From positions 927,001-991,000 of the forward strand of contig JAQJVL010000282.1 of assembly GCA_035578905.1 (NCBI GenBank): a DNA stretch of 64,000 nt, read 5' to 3'. The notes beneath the pieces were generated by a model that made no database searches, was not told the origin of the DNA, and saw nothing but the letters and a program-made list of their open reading frames with translations. This document shows positions 44,450 through 56,540 of the stretch, one piece after another; the first letter of the stretch is position 1, and each line of letters starts with the position of its first letter. This stretch comes from Stictocephala bisonia (taxonomy: Eukaryota > Arthropoda > Insecta > Hemiptera > Membracidae). A program made the position numbers and the translations under genes.

Positions 44450-46980
44450 GCTGGCTACACCCTCCACAGTTGAGTCATCTTATCCCGCTGAGTCGTCCGA
44501 GGTGTTTGTCAGCAAACTAACAACGGACTTCCGCAACCCCTCCCTTACTTATCTATCCATTGTGAATGTAATCAGGAAACTCAATAAAGCATATTTAATC
44601 AAAAATGTTTTGTACAAATATACGTATTAGTCCAAACTAATCATTAGAAAGGGAGTCCTAATTGTTATATAAATGGGATTTGCAAAAGTGGTGGTATATA
44701 CAGGGTGGAAAAATATGGAAACGCTTGTGGAGTTGAACGAAAATCTTAAAAGTAAGCCTAGATCAAGTTTGGTATCAAATTAAAGGTATATTCAATAGAA
44801 GTTAATTGCCGCAAACCGGACTTCGAAAGGTTCATTCTTTCCAGAGTAGCGGCCATTTGAATGTCAAAGTAACTAATTTTAACAATATTATTTCTCCGCT
44901 ATTTAATGATTTTAAGTAAATTATTCTGATCGAAAATTATACTTTATGGAACACAATAATTCAAACAAATTAAGTTATCAAGTTATCTATGGAAAAAAAT
45001 AAATTTATTGTGAAAGCGTAGAAAATATGGAAACTATTACAACCTTTAATCCACGTTTAATTAATTATAACATAAACAATAACTATGTATACATTTTAAA
45101 TTAATAAAATATTTGCTATGATTAAATTGTTATGCTTTATGGCAAATCAAATCACTCTTATAATATTGTTTAAGACAAATGCACAATGTGTAAACACATA
45201 TATTTTTTAAATACCGTCCATTTTTATAGTAATTTTATAAAGCAACCGTAAAGAGAACGAATTATGAGCTAAATTTAATAATTTAGCTCATAATTCTATT
45301 TTAGCTTAATAGCTCTTACAGACTGGACTGCACTTTGTAGCACGCTTCCGCTGGAGGGGAAGTTCTCTCTCACACTTATACTCGACCTACGCGTCATTTA
45401 GTTTGGGTTTATGTTTACTTCTTATTTTCAGTAATTGGTAATTATCTATTTATCTCTATAGTGATATTACCATTTTTATTTTTATTGACTGAGGTCTGCA
45501 TGGTCATATTTTCACTAATAAAATAACCAATAACTAACTATTTTATTTGTAATAAACGTTAGAACTCAGTTAATTTATGATAATGTAATTTCATATAATT
45601 ATCATCCAATGTATTCAAGAAAATAACAAATCAAGTCCAGTTTTTAAAAGAAAAGAAAAATCTGTGATTTATAAATGTTTTATGGCGTTCAGTTATATAT
45701 CTGATGGGTGCAATAATGTATACCTTAACCAACTATTATAATTCCAGCTAAAGTCATAAGTCATTTATTACCAAATTTAACAAATACATACATTTACATT
45801 AGCTACGTCAACATTATTAGCACTTTTTTATGAACACTTCTGTATAAACGTACATTGCTGAAAAAAAGAAAAAAAACTTACATCCTAGGTGAAACATTAT
45901 GGACGCTGTAGCACGCCTTTTGAATTAAAATCGACTTGAGCTGTCTTTTGGACTTCTAGAGGGTCGGCTCTAACTGTATATGGAGGGGAATATTGTTATT
46001 CAACAGTCTTCCCCTCCATCTAAAGTTATTCAATTTGATTCCGTTGTATAGAAGGTGACGTTGAAAGAATGAAGTGGAATGCTGAGGTGCTACAGTTGTT
46101 GGAAGAACGTAAGGGGTATTTGCAAGGAGTCCTATCATGAAAATCTGGAAAATTTTATTTTACGAGTGTGAGGGTCTGCAAAATATATAATGAAGGTAGG
46201 TTTAAAATTTTGGAAGAGCGGAAGTGGGTTTTACAAGATTGACGTTGGTTGAGCGAAAACATGACTCTTATGTCCTTCTTTTGTAATTTGAACAGATATT
46301 GTGTTCTTTGAAACAATGTCCATTGTAAAAACTAGTAATACTGTCAATTTTGGAGTGAATTTATTTATAATTATTGATAGATTCCAGACGAATTTCAGCA
46401 GTTTTGTAATTCTGTCAATGAAAATAAAGAAGCCTGATATTAAAAACAATTTATCAGTTTCTCTATAAATTTAAAAGAGACTTTTCTCACAGAAAAATCT
46501 TGATAGTATCCTAAAGATTATGAGGTCAAGCCTTACAAGTTCTCTTATTAATTTATTTTTCTTTGTTGTTTGAACTAAACGTTATCCTGCCACGTCTCAA
46601 AGGTGGACGATTAGGCCTACTACCTTATAGTTTATTGTATTATTTGTGAATAGTTCTTTTACAGTACAATCGAATAATCATTTATTTTATATATATAATT
46701 TTATTTTAGTTTATTTATGTTTATTTTGTACAGAAAAATAAATAAAATAAAACAAATATTTTGTTATTTTCTTTCTCTCAATATCTGTTGCCTTGCTACT
46801 AGTGAGTATTGTATAATTCCATTCAAGTGATTGCGATCCTAACACAGGTGACCTTGAGGATTCCTGTTTTATTTTGCTGAAATAAGCTTAGTTGTATAAT
46901 TTATTTTACAAAGTTATAATGTTAAATTTATTTGTAAGTGAAATGTGATCATTCGCTGTAAGTGACTGATGTATTCGCTT
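44450..46980. other. AT-rich stretch with one perfect hairpin
   Basis: Holds the repeat R copy at about 44735 to 44850 and the hairpin at 45259 to 45296. I see no gene. Confidence 0.6.
45259..45296. repeat. Perfect 17-bp hairpin
   Basis: Arms GAATTATGAGCTAAATT and its exact inverse around a TAAT loop. No run of T follows, and this is eukaryotic DNA, so it is not read as a bacterial-type terminator. Confidence 0.85.
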
Positions 46981-46982
46981 TT

Positions 46983-47027
46983 GTTTATAGGTATGTTAGT
47001 TTACCATAAACTAATACACCTATAAAC
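46983..47027. repeat. Near-perfect 21-bp hairpin
   Basis: Arms start GTTTATAGGT and pair with two mismatches around a CCA loop. Confidence 0.8.
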
Positions 47028-48600
47028 CAGACTATTTATTTACAGTATTATTGTATTCATTTGTTCTATTTGCACTTAGTTACGACTTATATTTATGTTA
47101 ATCACACACATACTTTTATACTAAAGTGTTCTGTATAAGTGATACTGTAATTATTGGCAAAATAAAAAATACAGTTCAAAACATTTTAACTATAATAACG
47201 TGTCGTATAAGAAACTAATTTGTAGAGGGACAAAGACTACTAGAGCTAATTTCACAATGAATGCATTTGACAAATAAAAACGCCATTAGTAAACAAACAA
47301 ATGTGTTTCCAGCCTGCTTTACGAACACCTGTTCCTTATATTTGGAAACAAGGACTACTTGTGGAACACTTTGTTCAAGTTTAGCGGCCATTGTTTTCAA
47401 CAACCACTTTTATAAATCCCCCGCTTATTATAACCTTAGATATATTTTTTTGTGAAATTATTCGTATAAACTACTGAATTTCGTACAATTCTAAATTAAC
47501 CAACGAAAAAAATATTTAAAACAGATATACTAACTAGCTACTATATTTACTGAAAAACTTCATCCAAGTCATATTAACAACTTTTCTAATTAATTATGAT
47601 ACATCACAATTTATATTATATCAGTATTAAAAATTAACATCCACTCTATATTATACTTTCTTTTATAATTCAGGTGTAGCCTACAAGTTTTGTTACTACT
47701 TAGCGTAATTGTAAAGTGTACTTAAAAAATTCTAACTATAATTTCAGAATTTTTCTCCTCATCGTGATCCAGTAAATTTGTATGTACAGCAATATGAGTA
47801 TGTTCCAGCCTCGTAAATATTGTTCATTGGAATGGGAGACTACATATCCAACATAACTCTGAAAGACTCATGTAATATGGGAAACGCCTTTAATTGCAGG
47901 CAACAATGAATGTTTATTACACATATTGTTAGAATATAGATTCAATAATTAATTTCTAAGGTAGATTGAGACACCAATATAATAAGTCAACTGGACTGAT
48001 TACCTGATTCCTCTGTCTTGCGCCGCTTCTTTGTGTTTCAGTATCCTTTTCCATTCTTTATATCATCCATCAATTGGTGTTTACTCTCAGTCTTCTTCCC
48101 TCCACCATTCCTTTAATAATTGCCCCCAATAAGCACTCTTCTCATTTTAATAGCCTATTTCTCCTCCTTATTTCTTCAACAATTTGCTTCCCCTCAATAC
48201 TGCCTAGTGGGCACATTATATTCCCATCTTAGACCTTCCATCCTCATCCATTACCTCTAGTCTTCTTATAACTTCTTTCCTTAGTGTCCATGTTCTGTCC
48301 CGGAATGCAACACACTCCAGGTGTAAAATTTCATTAATCTATGTTTCCATAACCTACATAGTAATCCCCTCTTTATTAAAATCTTCCTTTGCCACTACAG
48401 TTATTGATTTTACTCATTCTGTGCATCGCATGTCTCTTCCACTTCCCTGGACAAATACCTTAAATTGCTCTCCTGTTCCATTACTTCTCACTTCTGGATC
48501 TGGTGGTCCAACTGAAAATTGTTTTGGAATCATGAGTCATTAAAAGGAGGACATTCTCTAAGTTTACTGTTAGTAGAGTACCCAATCTCATCAACCAGCC
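47028..48600. other. No supported gene
   Basis: AT-rich. The pyrimidine-rich patch at 48000 to 48310 might be an antisense LINE remnant but is too weak to call. Confidence 0.5.
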
Positions 48601-48620
48601 CAGACACAGAGCTGTGTAAT

Positions 48621-48667
48621 ACCACAGAATATAGACAGATTCTGTCTATCTGTCTGTATTCTGTGGT
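48621..48667. repeat. 20-bp hairpin with a 7-base loop
   Basis: ACCACAGAATATAGACAGAT pairs with its inverse with one mismatch around TCTGTCT. Short for a microRNA precursor. Confidence 0.8.
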
Positions 48668-50280
48668 AATACATTCAAACATTTTACTTCCAGTGGGGTT
48701 TGACATTACTCTGTATGTCAGGAAGACATAAACACTAATAATGTTAACCCTGATAACTTGAAAGGCACACTGGGGTTTATGTCATCACATTATACATTTA
48801 CTTTAATGTTGACTAATCTTTTTCATGGCAATTAAACATTTTGACACGTATTATACTTTTTTTTAGCACGTTTGTATCTTTTCCGTGTATTCACTACCAC
48901 TCCTTTTGTTTCCGTTAATTCACTACCGCTTGATAAAGAATCTGTTGCTCTAAAATCTGTTCGCCAATCATTTTACGTCCACTGTGATATTCCTTATCCG
49001 CTAGGAATCCGATATAGCTGGCATTATCTTATCGCTCTCCAAGAACTTACAAACGGAGAGCGCATTCGGCGATAAGTCAATCATTGGATTTACTACTTTG
49101 TTATCAAGTTTAGTAGCCACATAACCTAACTTAAACGTAACTGCGATAAAAAGGGAGTGGTAGTAAAGTAATGGAAAAGGACGGCACGTTTTAATAATTA
49201 ACTAATGAAAATTCAATATTTCAAATATTTACTGCATGAACAATGAAAATCAAAAATGTTCTTACAAACCAAATAAGTATACTAATTAGAGATTAAAACT
49301 AATTATTGAAACAAGAAGTTTTATTTAGTGAAAGTTTTAGTAACTTATAAAATAAAAAAATTATAAAATTGTTTATAAATTAACATGACTCTAATACTTT
49401 TAACATAAGAGAGGCACTGGAGTGTAGAGAACCGTTATTGTAAAGCAGAAAAGACAAAAGCAAGTATTGTAACTGACAACCAAAACTACTAAGCTAATAT
49501 ACATAGCAGTTAACATTTCCCTTCATCAAAACTGATCGATATAGAACAAAAAAAATAAGGATGGAGTATACTACACCCATGTGGTTGTGTCTCTCTAAAG
49601 TTAATATCTAGTAAAAAATTTAATGTTTAAACAATTTTAAAAAGGAAAGCCCCCAATACAGGTTTGTTAATAAAAGACAGGGATAAAGGAAACAACTTTA
49701 TTTCTTTTCAGCAGTATGTTTTGGATATAACATAAACTTATAATATTTAGAATACCCCACAAGTTGGTGGTATATAAACTAACACGCTGCCCCTCGGCAG
49801 TGAGATCTGTGCTTAAGACTAGAACACCGACACATCATTTATGTACCATGTGACATATTCCGTCTAACATACATTCACAGCAAAATGAATTGATCTTAAA
49901 CATTTTTACTATTATATTTAGCAATTAAATTATTAAACACAGAGCATAAATAAGAATACTATTTTACATAATTTAAAAATAAAATACAGTACAATTAAAA
50001 AATTTAATGTGATGTATATTCTTAGGTAATATTTGTAACATACAAATACATAGTGGATTTTGAGGTGACAAAGACTGTATCTAGCTAGACTAAACAAAGC
50101 CATAAAATTACTTACTCTTTAACAAGAAACCAATTTAAATCATTGTAATTTCTATGAAATGCAAAATTAATAAAGCAAATTACGGTAGCTATTAAAATTA
50201 AATGAAACAATACAGATTAAAAATTAATTATTGAAGCATGGAGGAGAAAAAAAGGTAGGCTATTGCCTGAACAGGTTGCC
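48668..50280. other. AT-rich stretch without recognisable genes
   Basis: The 67-codon frame at 48872 to 49075 has no motif I know. Nothing else is supported. Confidence 0.6.
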
Positions 50281-50283
50281 TGA

Positions 50284-50330
50284 TGAGTCAGTTAGAGTCC
50301 CTGAGTCATAGTGAGTCAGCCAGTGAGTCA
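50284..50330. promoter_or_regulatory. Cluster of four AP-1-type TGAGTCA sites
   Basis: Exact TGAGTCA at 50284, 50302, 50312 and 50324, all in one orientation within 47 bases. TGAGTCA is the known binding word of Fos/Jun-type bZIP factors. It may be an enhancer element or a decayed short tandem repeat. Confidence 0.45.
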
Positions 50331-51360
50331 AACTACCCAGCCCAGGACAAACTCATAAAGAAAATTATTGTTCAGAAGCAAGTAGCATATTATGCAATAT
50401 TATGTAATGATCCTTCCCAGACATAATTTATATATTATTATTCTTTTATTATACATCAGGACGAGTTATCTATTTATTTTTTTCTTAAATACCTAGTTAG
50501 AATTTAACTCATTTTAACTACCACCTTTCTACCAAGTTGATGGTAAAAATTTAAATCACAAACTTTTACCTATATTCTTTATTCATATTGCTTAAAAACA
50601 ATTAAAGCATTAAAAGAATACAACATTCAAAATAAAAATAATGTACACTTTCAAGGCATCAATTGGTGTAACTAGGACAATAATAAGACGTAAAACAATC
50701 GTAAAATAATTCAGGGGGTAGACTTAGAACTAAAACTTCTTGAATTTATGAATCTTGGAAAAATATATGTTAGTAAAGCTATGTTGAAAAACAGTAGTTT
50801 TGCACACTTGCTGTTTCAAATTTATAGCATAATTGGTAGAAAAAAGTTGAGGGAAGTGGTTATAAAGTTGCAGATCTAACATCTGGAGATAAAACAATTA
50901 TCTAAATATAGAGTATGTAACAAGTTATTTTTATGTAGTTACCTAAATTTGTAGATATTAACCTAGACTAACTGTAGTTTAGTTACGGTAACATTTTAAT
51001 TTAATACTGCTATAAATAAAAATTATTACATTTTAATTACTTAAATTACCTGAAACATCACCACAGTATAGGATCAGGCAGTAATAATCAAATGTACATC
51101 ATCTATTACTTTAGACCTAACCAATCTCAGATTGAATTCAGTAGATAGTTTCACATTGGACTGACAATGTGAATTAATTGGTCAACTAATGGTCACCAAA
51201 CCATTCCATAAGTTGCATGTGAAAAACAAAAACGGGCATTACATTACCTGCTTCTTCAGGTCTTACTAGAGTTTTATACCTGTCGAAAAATTGTATTTGT
51301 TTTTAAAACGCTTAGAGTGTTGGAAATCTCCGACAAATTTACCAATTATGAACACAATTC
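50331..51360. other. AT-rich stretch without recognisable genes
   Basis: Nothing supported in this interval. Confidence 0.6.
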
Positions 51361-51362
51361 AA

Positions 51363-51913
51363 TATAACTGGCCTAGAGTTGCTGGAGTAGAACGCCTGCA
51401 GTCAGTAGACCAATGGAGACTACACAACTTAATGATATATACGGTCAAAATAGTCATATATTACTGATTGATCTTATACTGTGATAAATATGTTTTCTTT
51501 TCATAATTATTATTTTTTAAATCTTTAACAGTCCCCTCAACTTTCTTCTTGTTTCAATACCTCAAATATATAATCACCGGAATTTTTACAATTTATATAA
51601 TTCCATGTCTTAAATAGGGAACATTAAGCTATAGTAATATTAAGTCAAGGAACTTAAATACTAATAACATTTTAATTTTGGCATTCTGAGATTAATATTT
51701 AAGAACTACCTACCTATGTACAGTAATCTATAGTCAAGCTATATAATGAGGATTAAACAACAATAATCTTACAATCTAAGATACACGCTGAGAATGTTGA
51801 GTAGATATACTATAAAATGATAAAGAGGAATGGCTCAAGATCGTCGGGTCACTGGACTAGAGTTGCTGGAGTAGAACGCCTGGAGTCAGTCGACCACTGG
51901 AGGCTCTACAACT
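51363..51913. repeat. Direct duplication of about 65 bp, about 485 bp apart
   Basis: AGAGTTGCTGGAGTAGAACG followed by CCTGCAGTCAGT or CCTGGAGTCAGT and a common CAACTT(A/T)ATGA block occurs at about 51370 to 51436 and 51855 to 51920. The sequence between is AT-rich. The right copy overlaps the end of the possible exon at 51906. Confidence 0.75.
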
Positions 51914-51983
51914 TTATGAGCTGCAACGACCGCTTTGCTCTTTCCAAATACGAAAGCCATGGATCTTCTTGATCTCCAGAATT
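51906..51983 (-). CDS. Possible terminal exon of an unknown minus-strand gene
   Basis: After a TTTCAG acceptor (complement of 51984 to 51989) the minus strand reads NSGDQEDPWLSYLERAKRSL then QLIKL and a TAG stop, 25 codons. The acceptor, coding-like composition and stop make a plausible last exon. I do not recognise the protein and cannot find the previous exon. Confidence 0.35.
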   Translation of the reverse strand, partial: NSGDQEDPWLSYLERAKRSLQLIKL

Positions 51984-51989
51984 CTGAAA

Positions 51990-53227
51990 CACGAAAAGTA
52001 TTCATCAGCACTGTTTGAAATGGCTTTATTATTTATCTGCACAGGTACGGGAACATAAGGATGCACTAATGATAGAGCCTGACATAATAGCAGAAGTAAA
52101 ATAGCAGGAAACTAAGCTGGACCAGCCAAGTCATAAAAAAAAGCATCATGTGCCGCTGGAAAGGCTAGGTTTTCAAAGACATAGAACAACAGTAGAAGAT
52201 GAAAAGGATCTTGTGGATGGATTAAGCTAATGCAACTGAAGGCAAACTGTGTCATATAAATTACACTACCAATTAATAGCTTAAGAATAACACTTTTGTT
52301 TCCCGATGTTATTTCCTAAACAGATTAGCTTATTGGTAATGGTAATATGTATCTTCATAACAACAGATTTCATGATGATTTCAAGTTGAAATTGTTCCCC
52401 ATTTTAAGAGAGTAAGCTACATTTTCTAAAGACAGCCTATAAAAGAAGACCTAATCACTTAATATTAAAATTTATTTTCAACTTATCAAAAGTTTTATAT
52501 TCTCTAAGGATAAAGTCCAAAAAGGTTTTAGCAAATTACTAAACATTATCCCCAATTGGAAAAAGTGCACTTTAAAAAAAAGAGATGAAAGAACACCTTT
52601 CGGCTATCATAAGAATGACTAAAATCAGCTGACAATACCCAGATACTTAGTTACTCGGCTGTTTATAGATATTAATAGAGACGTAAGTGCAGTAAAAAAA
52701 ATGCAAGATGGGATAACCATTCATATAACCTCAAAATTGTTCACGAATCGAATGTTTTTTACTTATGCGTACACAAATACTGTTGGTGAAAAATAATAAA
52801 TTTGAAACAAGAAAGTGGAATGTTGAAAATCCACCGCGATTTCTTTCACCGTGGTAAGAACAGTTAATCAGTATGAAATGTGCGTCTTTAATTTCATACG
52901 GTGATCTGTACACAAGACGTTTCCTAGTGAGGAATGAGTCACAGCAGAACAATAACAGGGGCTAATTGACTATTGTTGAGTCGAATGTTGAAGTCACCTG
53001 GCAGCCCCCCACTGCCTTCAAAATTACTTGCAGTTACCTTGGACTATTAACATCACCTTGGAGTAGTAGAATACCAAAAGACATATTGTCTTAATCAATT
53101 TATCCTTTCATTGTCATGACTCAATAACACTACAGGAATCGATTTAAGTATGATTTACCGTATTTCAATAAAAATTATTTCAGTAATAAATGTAACTCTT
53201 CAACAAATCACCTTTTAAGGAGAGTGT
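51990..53227. other. AT-rich stretch without recognisable genes
   Basis: Nothing supported in this interval. Confidence 0.6.
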
Positions 53228-53523
53228 TATTATTATTATTATTATTATTCATTATTCATCTCTAAGACGCCGATCGTAGAGATATGGGCGAATATGAGGC
53301 ATGAATGAGTGTGATGAGTGTAGATGAACGAGTGTAGTCATTGTTACTATCTGAGTTCGACTTAGCTCAGAAAGGACTATTTATTAATAGCCCAATAGCC
53401 AGGGCAACTATGGGACCTACAGCTTTACGTGGAATCCGAACCACGTAGTGTTGGTCTGATTTTCAGCTAACTGACAAGTTTGACACTTAGTTCTCTTCTC
53501 TACACAACACCCGAACCTTGTTG
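53228..53523 (-). mobile_element. SINE family A copy, well preserved
   Basis: About 295 bp on the minus strand. Box-B-like TACGTGGTTCGGATTCCACG near 53435 to 53454, common body, and an ATT/AAT triplet-repeat tail at its left end. It is very close to the copy at 14412, so the family was active fairly recently. Confidence 0.75.
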
Positions 53524-53771
53524 AACTGAATAAATGAGGTATTAAATATTTGCTAGATACTTGTCAGTAAGTTGGAGCAAGATACATCCTTGTAAGGTCA
53601 AGTGTTGTTTTCTCAACATTGATAACGAAGTAAACATTTAACTTAAGTGTCTGGAAGAATGACGTAACAGGTACTTCCGGTTAGTCAAATTATATACGAT
53701 TGCTAGTGTCTTTCATCTTGGCTTATTTTACGGGAATACATTTTTCATTTACACACAGAATGATATTACTT

Positions 53772-54217
53772 TTAAGAGTCTGTAAAGTCTGTCGACCATG
53801 TTGGTTTTAATCCCATAAGAACAATGTTATTTTCGAATCCATATTTTTTTCATTATTTATTGACCAAAAGTTGTGTATGAGGTGTCATTTTAAACGTTAT
53901 CATATAGTACATTGGGTATACTTTTGATAATTCAATACATACACCTACTAGTTTTGAAAAATAGGTGAAAATAAAAACTTCAAACTAAATACTTTTTAGG
54001 CTATATTTTTTCTATAAAACTAATTAGAAATTAGCAAAGCAATTCCAAAGAGCAATTTCATTCTTGATCAAATGCAATTTGTTTGGAAAAATTCGTTAAA
54101 AAATATCTGTTTAGTATGGATACGCGTGATCGAATGTCTGATTCAAAAGTAACATTGTTCTTATGGGATTAAAACCAACGTAGCCGACAGCCTCTGACAC
54201 CCTCTACAGACTTTTAA
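53772..54217. mobile_element. TTAA-flanked MITE family M, copy 2 (uninterrupted)
   Basis: About 446 bp, TTAA ends, inverted repeats beginning AGAGTCTGTA and AAGTCTGTAG (reversed), each with AATCCCATAAG. It lacks the SINE present in copy 1. The 11-base flanks outside the TTAA are exact inverses of each other. Confidence 0.8.
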
Positions 54218-54590
54218 AAGTAATATCAGCTTGAGTATTCAACGATAGCAGGCCCTAACGTATAAAGACAAACACAAGACATTTGAGTGAAGGATATACT
54301 TTTTTTATTTAAAGACACATTTAAGTGATATTCTATTCAAGGTCGAGTTACCAGTTTTCACAAGGTCAACATGGTTTGTTTGTATGATGTTACAACCACT
54401 CGTTATCTATTCCAAGAACTCAGGTGCCTTGAGAGTAGGGCTTATATCATGTATAAGTTTATATACAGATCTTTTAAGGTGGTAAGGCAATACTTTATCT
54501 CTTAGCTATTTCAGATTAAACAATGTTAGATAATTAATTTATAAATACAATATTTAATAATTATCAATAAAGCCGGTACGTATATAACTT

Positions 54591-54649
<59 letters not shown>

Positions 54650-56269
54650 GGGTGCTTCAATACTCGTTCAAATTTTTACTAAAACGTCACTATATGTAAA
54701 TGCAATAATCAAGTTTCCTCTAATACTAATGCCTTTGTTTAACTCTTAGAACTATTAACTTGTTCTAGAGCACCCCTTGTTTTAAAGTCTATGTTCGTAT
54801 ATTTCAAGTTTTAATTTAAATATAATTTAACAGAGAAGTACAATCAACTTGTTGACGTCTTTCTCGAATCATAGATCTACTATTAATTGCGTACTGTAGT
54901 ACAACAGATGTTGACCACAACACGTCTAAACAGGCTCAGTATATATCGGCAGCGGCGATAACCTAATGAGATCTAGAACAACTTTCCTGTTCTTGAAGCA
55001 AAGACCTATATACAATGCTGTGATGTCATGTATGTCTATTATCTAGCGACCATAGGCGATTCATCGTTCAAATATAACAATATTAATATCGGATTGCTAA
55101 TGTATCTATTTATTTCCCTGAATGTAGCATAAACTTAGTAAATTACGTACAACTTAAAATTATTATTTACAAAAGAAAATTATTTTTGAGACCCAATTAT
55201 GATTTCACAATTTTATTTAACAGATTTGTGATATTATATTAGTAGGGTAGATTTTAACAGCTTTTTCCTTTCTTCCATTGCCAAGTCTTTTTTTACATGA
55301 TGGTCTAAAAATCTATTTTAGGGTCCCCGAACTCAAAATTGTTGTCTGTCCGTATGTGTGTATGTGCAGTTCGCTGGAGGCCAAAGGGATGGATCAATTT
55401 TAGTGACATTTTGTATGTAGGTGTATTTAGCCAATATCTCCAGACCTTTTTTTTTACTTTTTTTAAATGTTAGTTTTTTAAATTGTTATGGGAAAAACAT
55501 ACAAAAATGGAATTTTCTCAATAACAACTATAACAATTTTGATTGAATTTTTTGAAATTAAATGTATGAATTATAATTTAAAATATTTTAGTAAAAACCT
55601 GCATATCTCTAATTTGAGTAGTTTTTTTAGTAATAGCAAAAAAATATATTTGGGAACGAAACTGGTAACATTTCAAAGTTTTGTTTTTTAGTGTTTAATA
55701 TGGGGGAAAGTTTGTGCCAAATCTTTGGAATCATTTATTAAGTATAGTTATTAACATAATCGTATTATCAAAGATTGAGATGCTCCATACAAACTATTCT
55801 TTGAATATGAATAATAGAAACAACGTTTGCCGATACAATATTGTTGCCAGTTAATGTACTATCGTTTTAACTTCCACGACTTCCTTTAAATACTGATACC
55901 GAAGGACTTATCAAATGTCCAGATATTGTTCTACAAGACAGCGGAGGAACTTTTAGACGGATTAAACTAGTCATTTAATACGTGATGAACTATCGCCATC
56001 TTTACGGAGTGGAGTTGTACAATGGCGTTACGATAACTGGCACGATCTGACGTTATCACATTGCTGATAACGTGGATCGGTGGCCTTGGCATTGGCCAAT
56101 ATATACTCAAGCTCTGAATTAGAATATGTGTCTTTCAATGTTCTCTTATACCGTACGCTAGTCCTATTGTTTAGGTTCTATTATATTGGTAATCTTTTGA
56201 CTATCATAAGCCCATTCATGAAGTATTTCACGCAATATTTTGAAATTATAAAACTATAGAGCAACTAAT
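54218..56269. other. AT-rich stretch with a long TA microsatellite
   Basis: Uninterrupted TA dinucleotides fill about 54594 to 54648. I see no gene in the rest. Confidence 0.65.
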
Positions 56270-56540
56270 TGGTCGGTAGCGTAGTTGGTTCAATCCCAGC
56301 TTCATGTGCTAAAGGTTCTCAGTTCGATCCCAATCAGAGTCAATACATTTTGAGAAGGATCAGCTGATAACCACCGGCTGTTCATTTGTCATTGGGCTAT
56401 TAATTAATGACACTTTCTAAGGAATAGTCGGCCTTAGTTTGTAACAATGACTACATTCGCTCATTTACACTCATCACACTCATTCGAAATCCATATTCGC
56501 CCATATCTTGACGATCGGCGTCTTATGAATAAATAAATAA
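56270..56540 (+). mobile_element. SINE family A copy with perfect tRNA boxes
   Basis: A box TAGCGTAGTTGG at 56277 to 56288 fits the tRNA consensus fully and box B GTTCGATCC lies at 56322 to 56330. The shared family body (GGGCTATTAATTAATG, CATATTCGCCCATATC) and an AAATAAATAAA tail follow. Confidence 0.8.

Noticed and set aside
48000..48310. Possible antisense RTE-like LINE remnant (AAQDRG-like ending)
   Set aside because: Only a few scattered residues fit; no reverse-transcriptase motif could be read.
48621..48667. microRNA precursor
   Set aside because: The stem is only about 20 bp with a small loop, shorter than a typical pre-miRNA.
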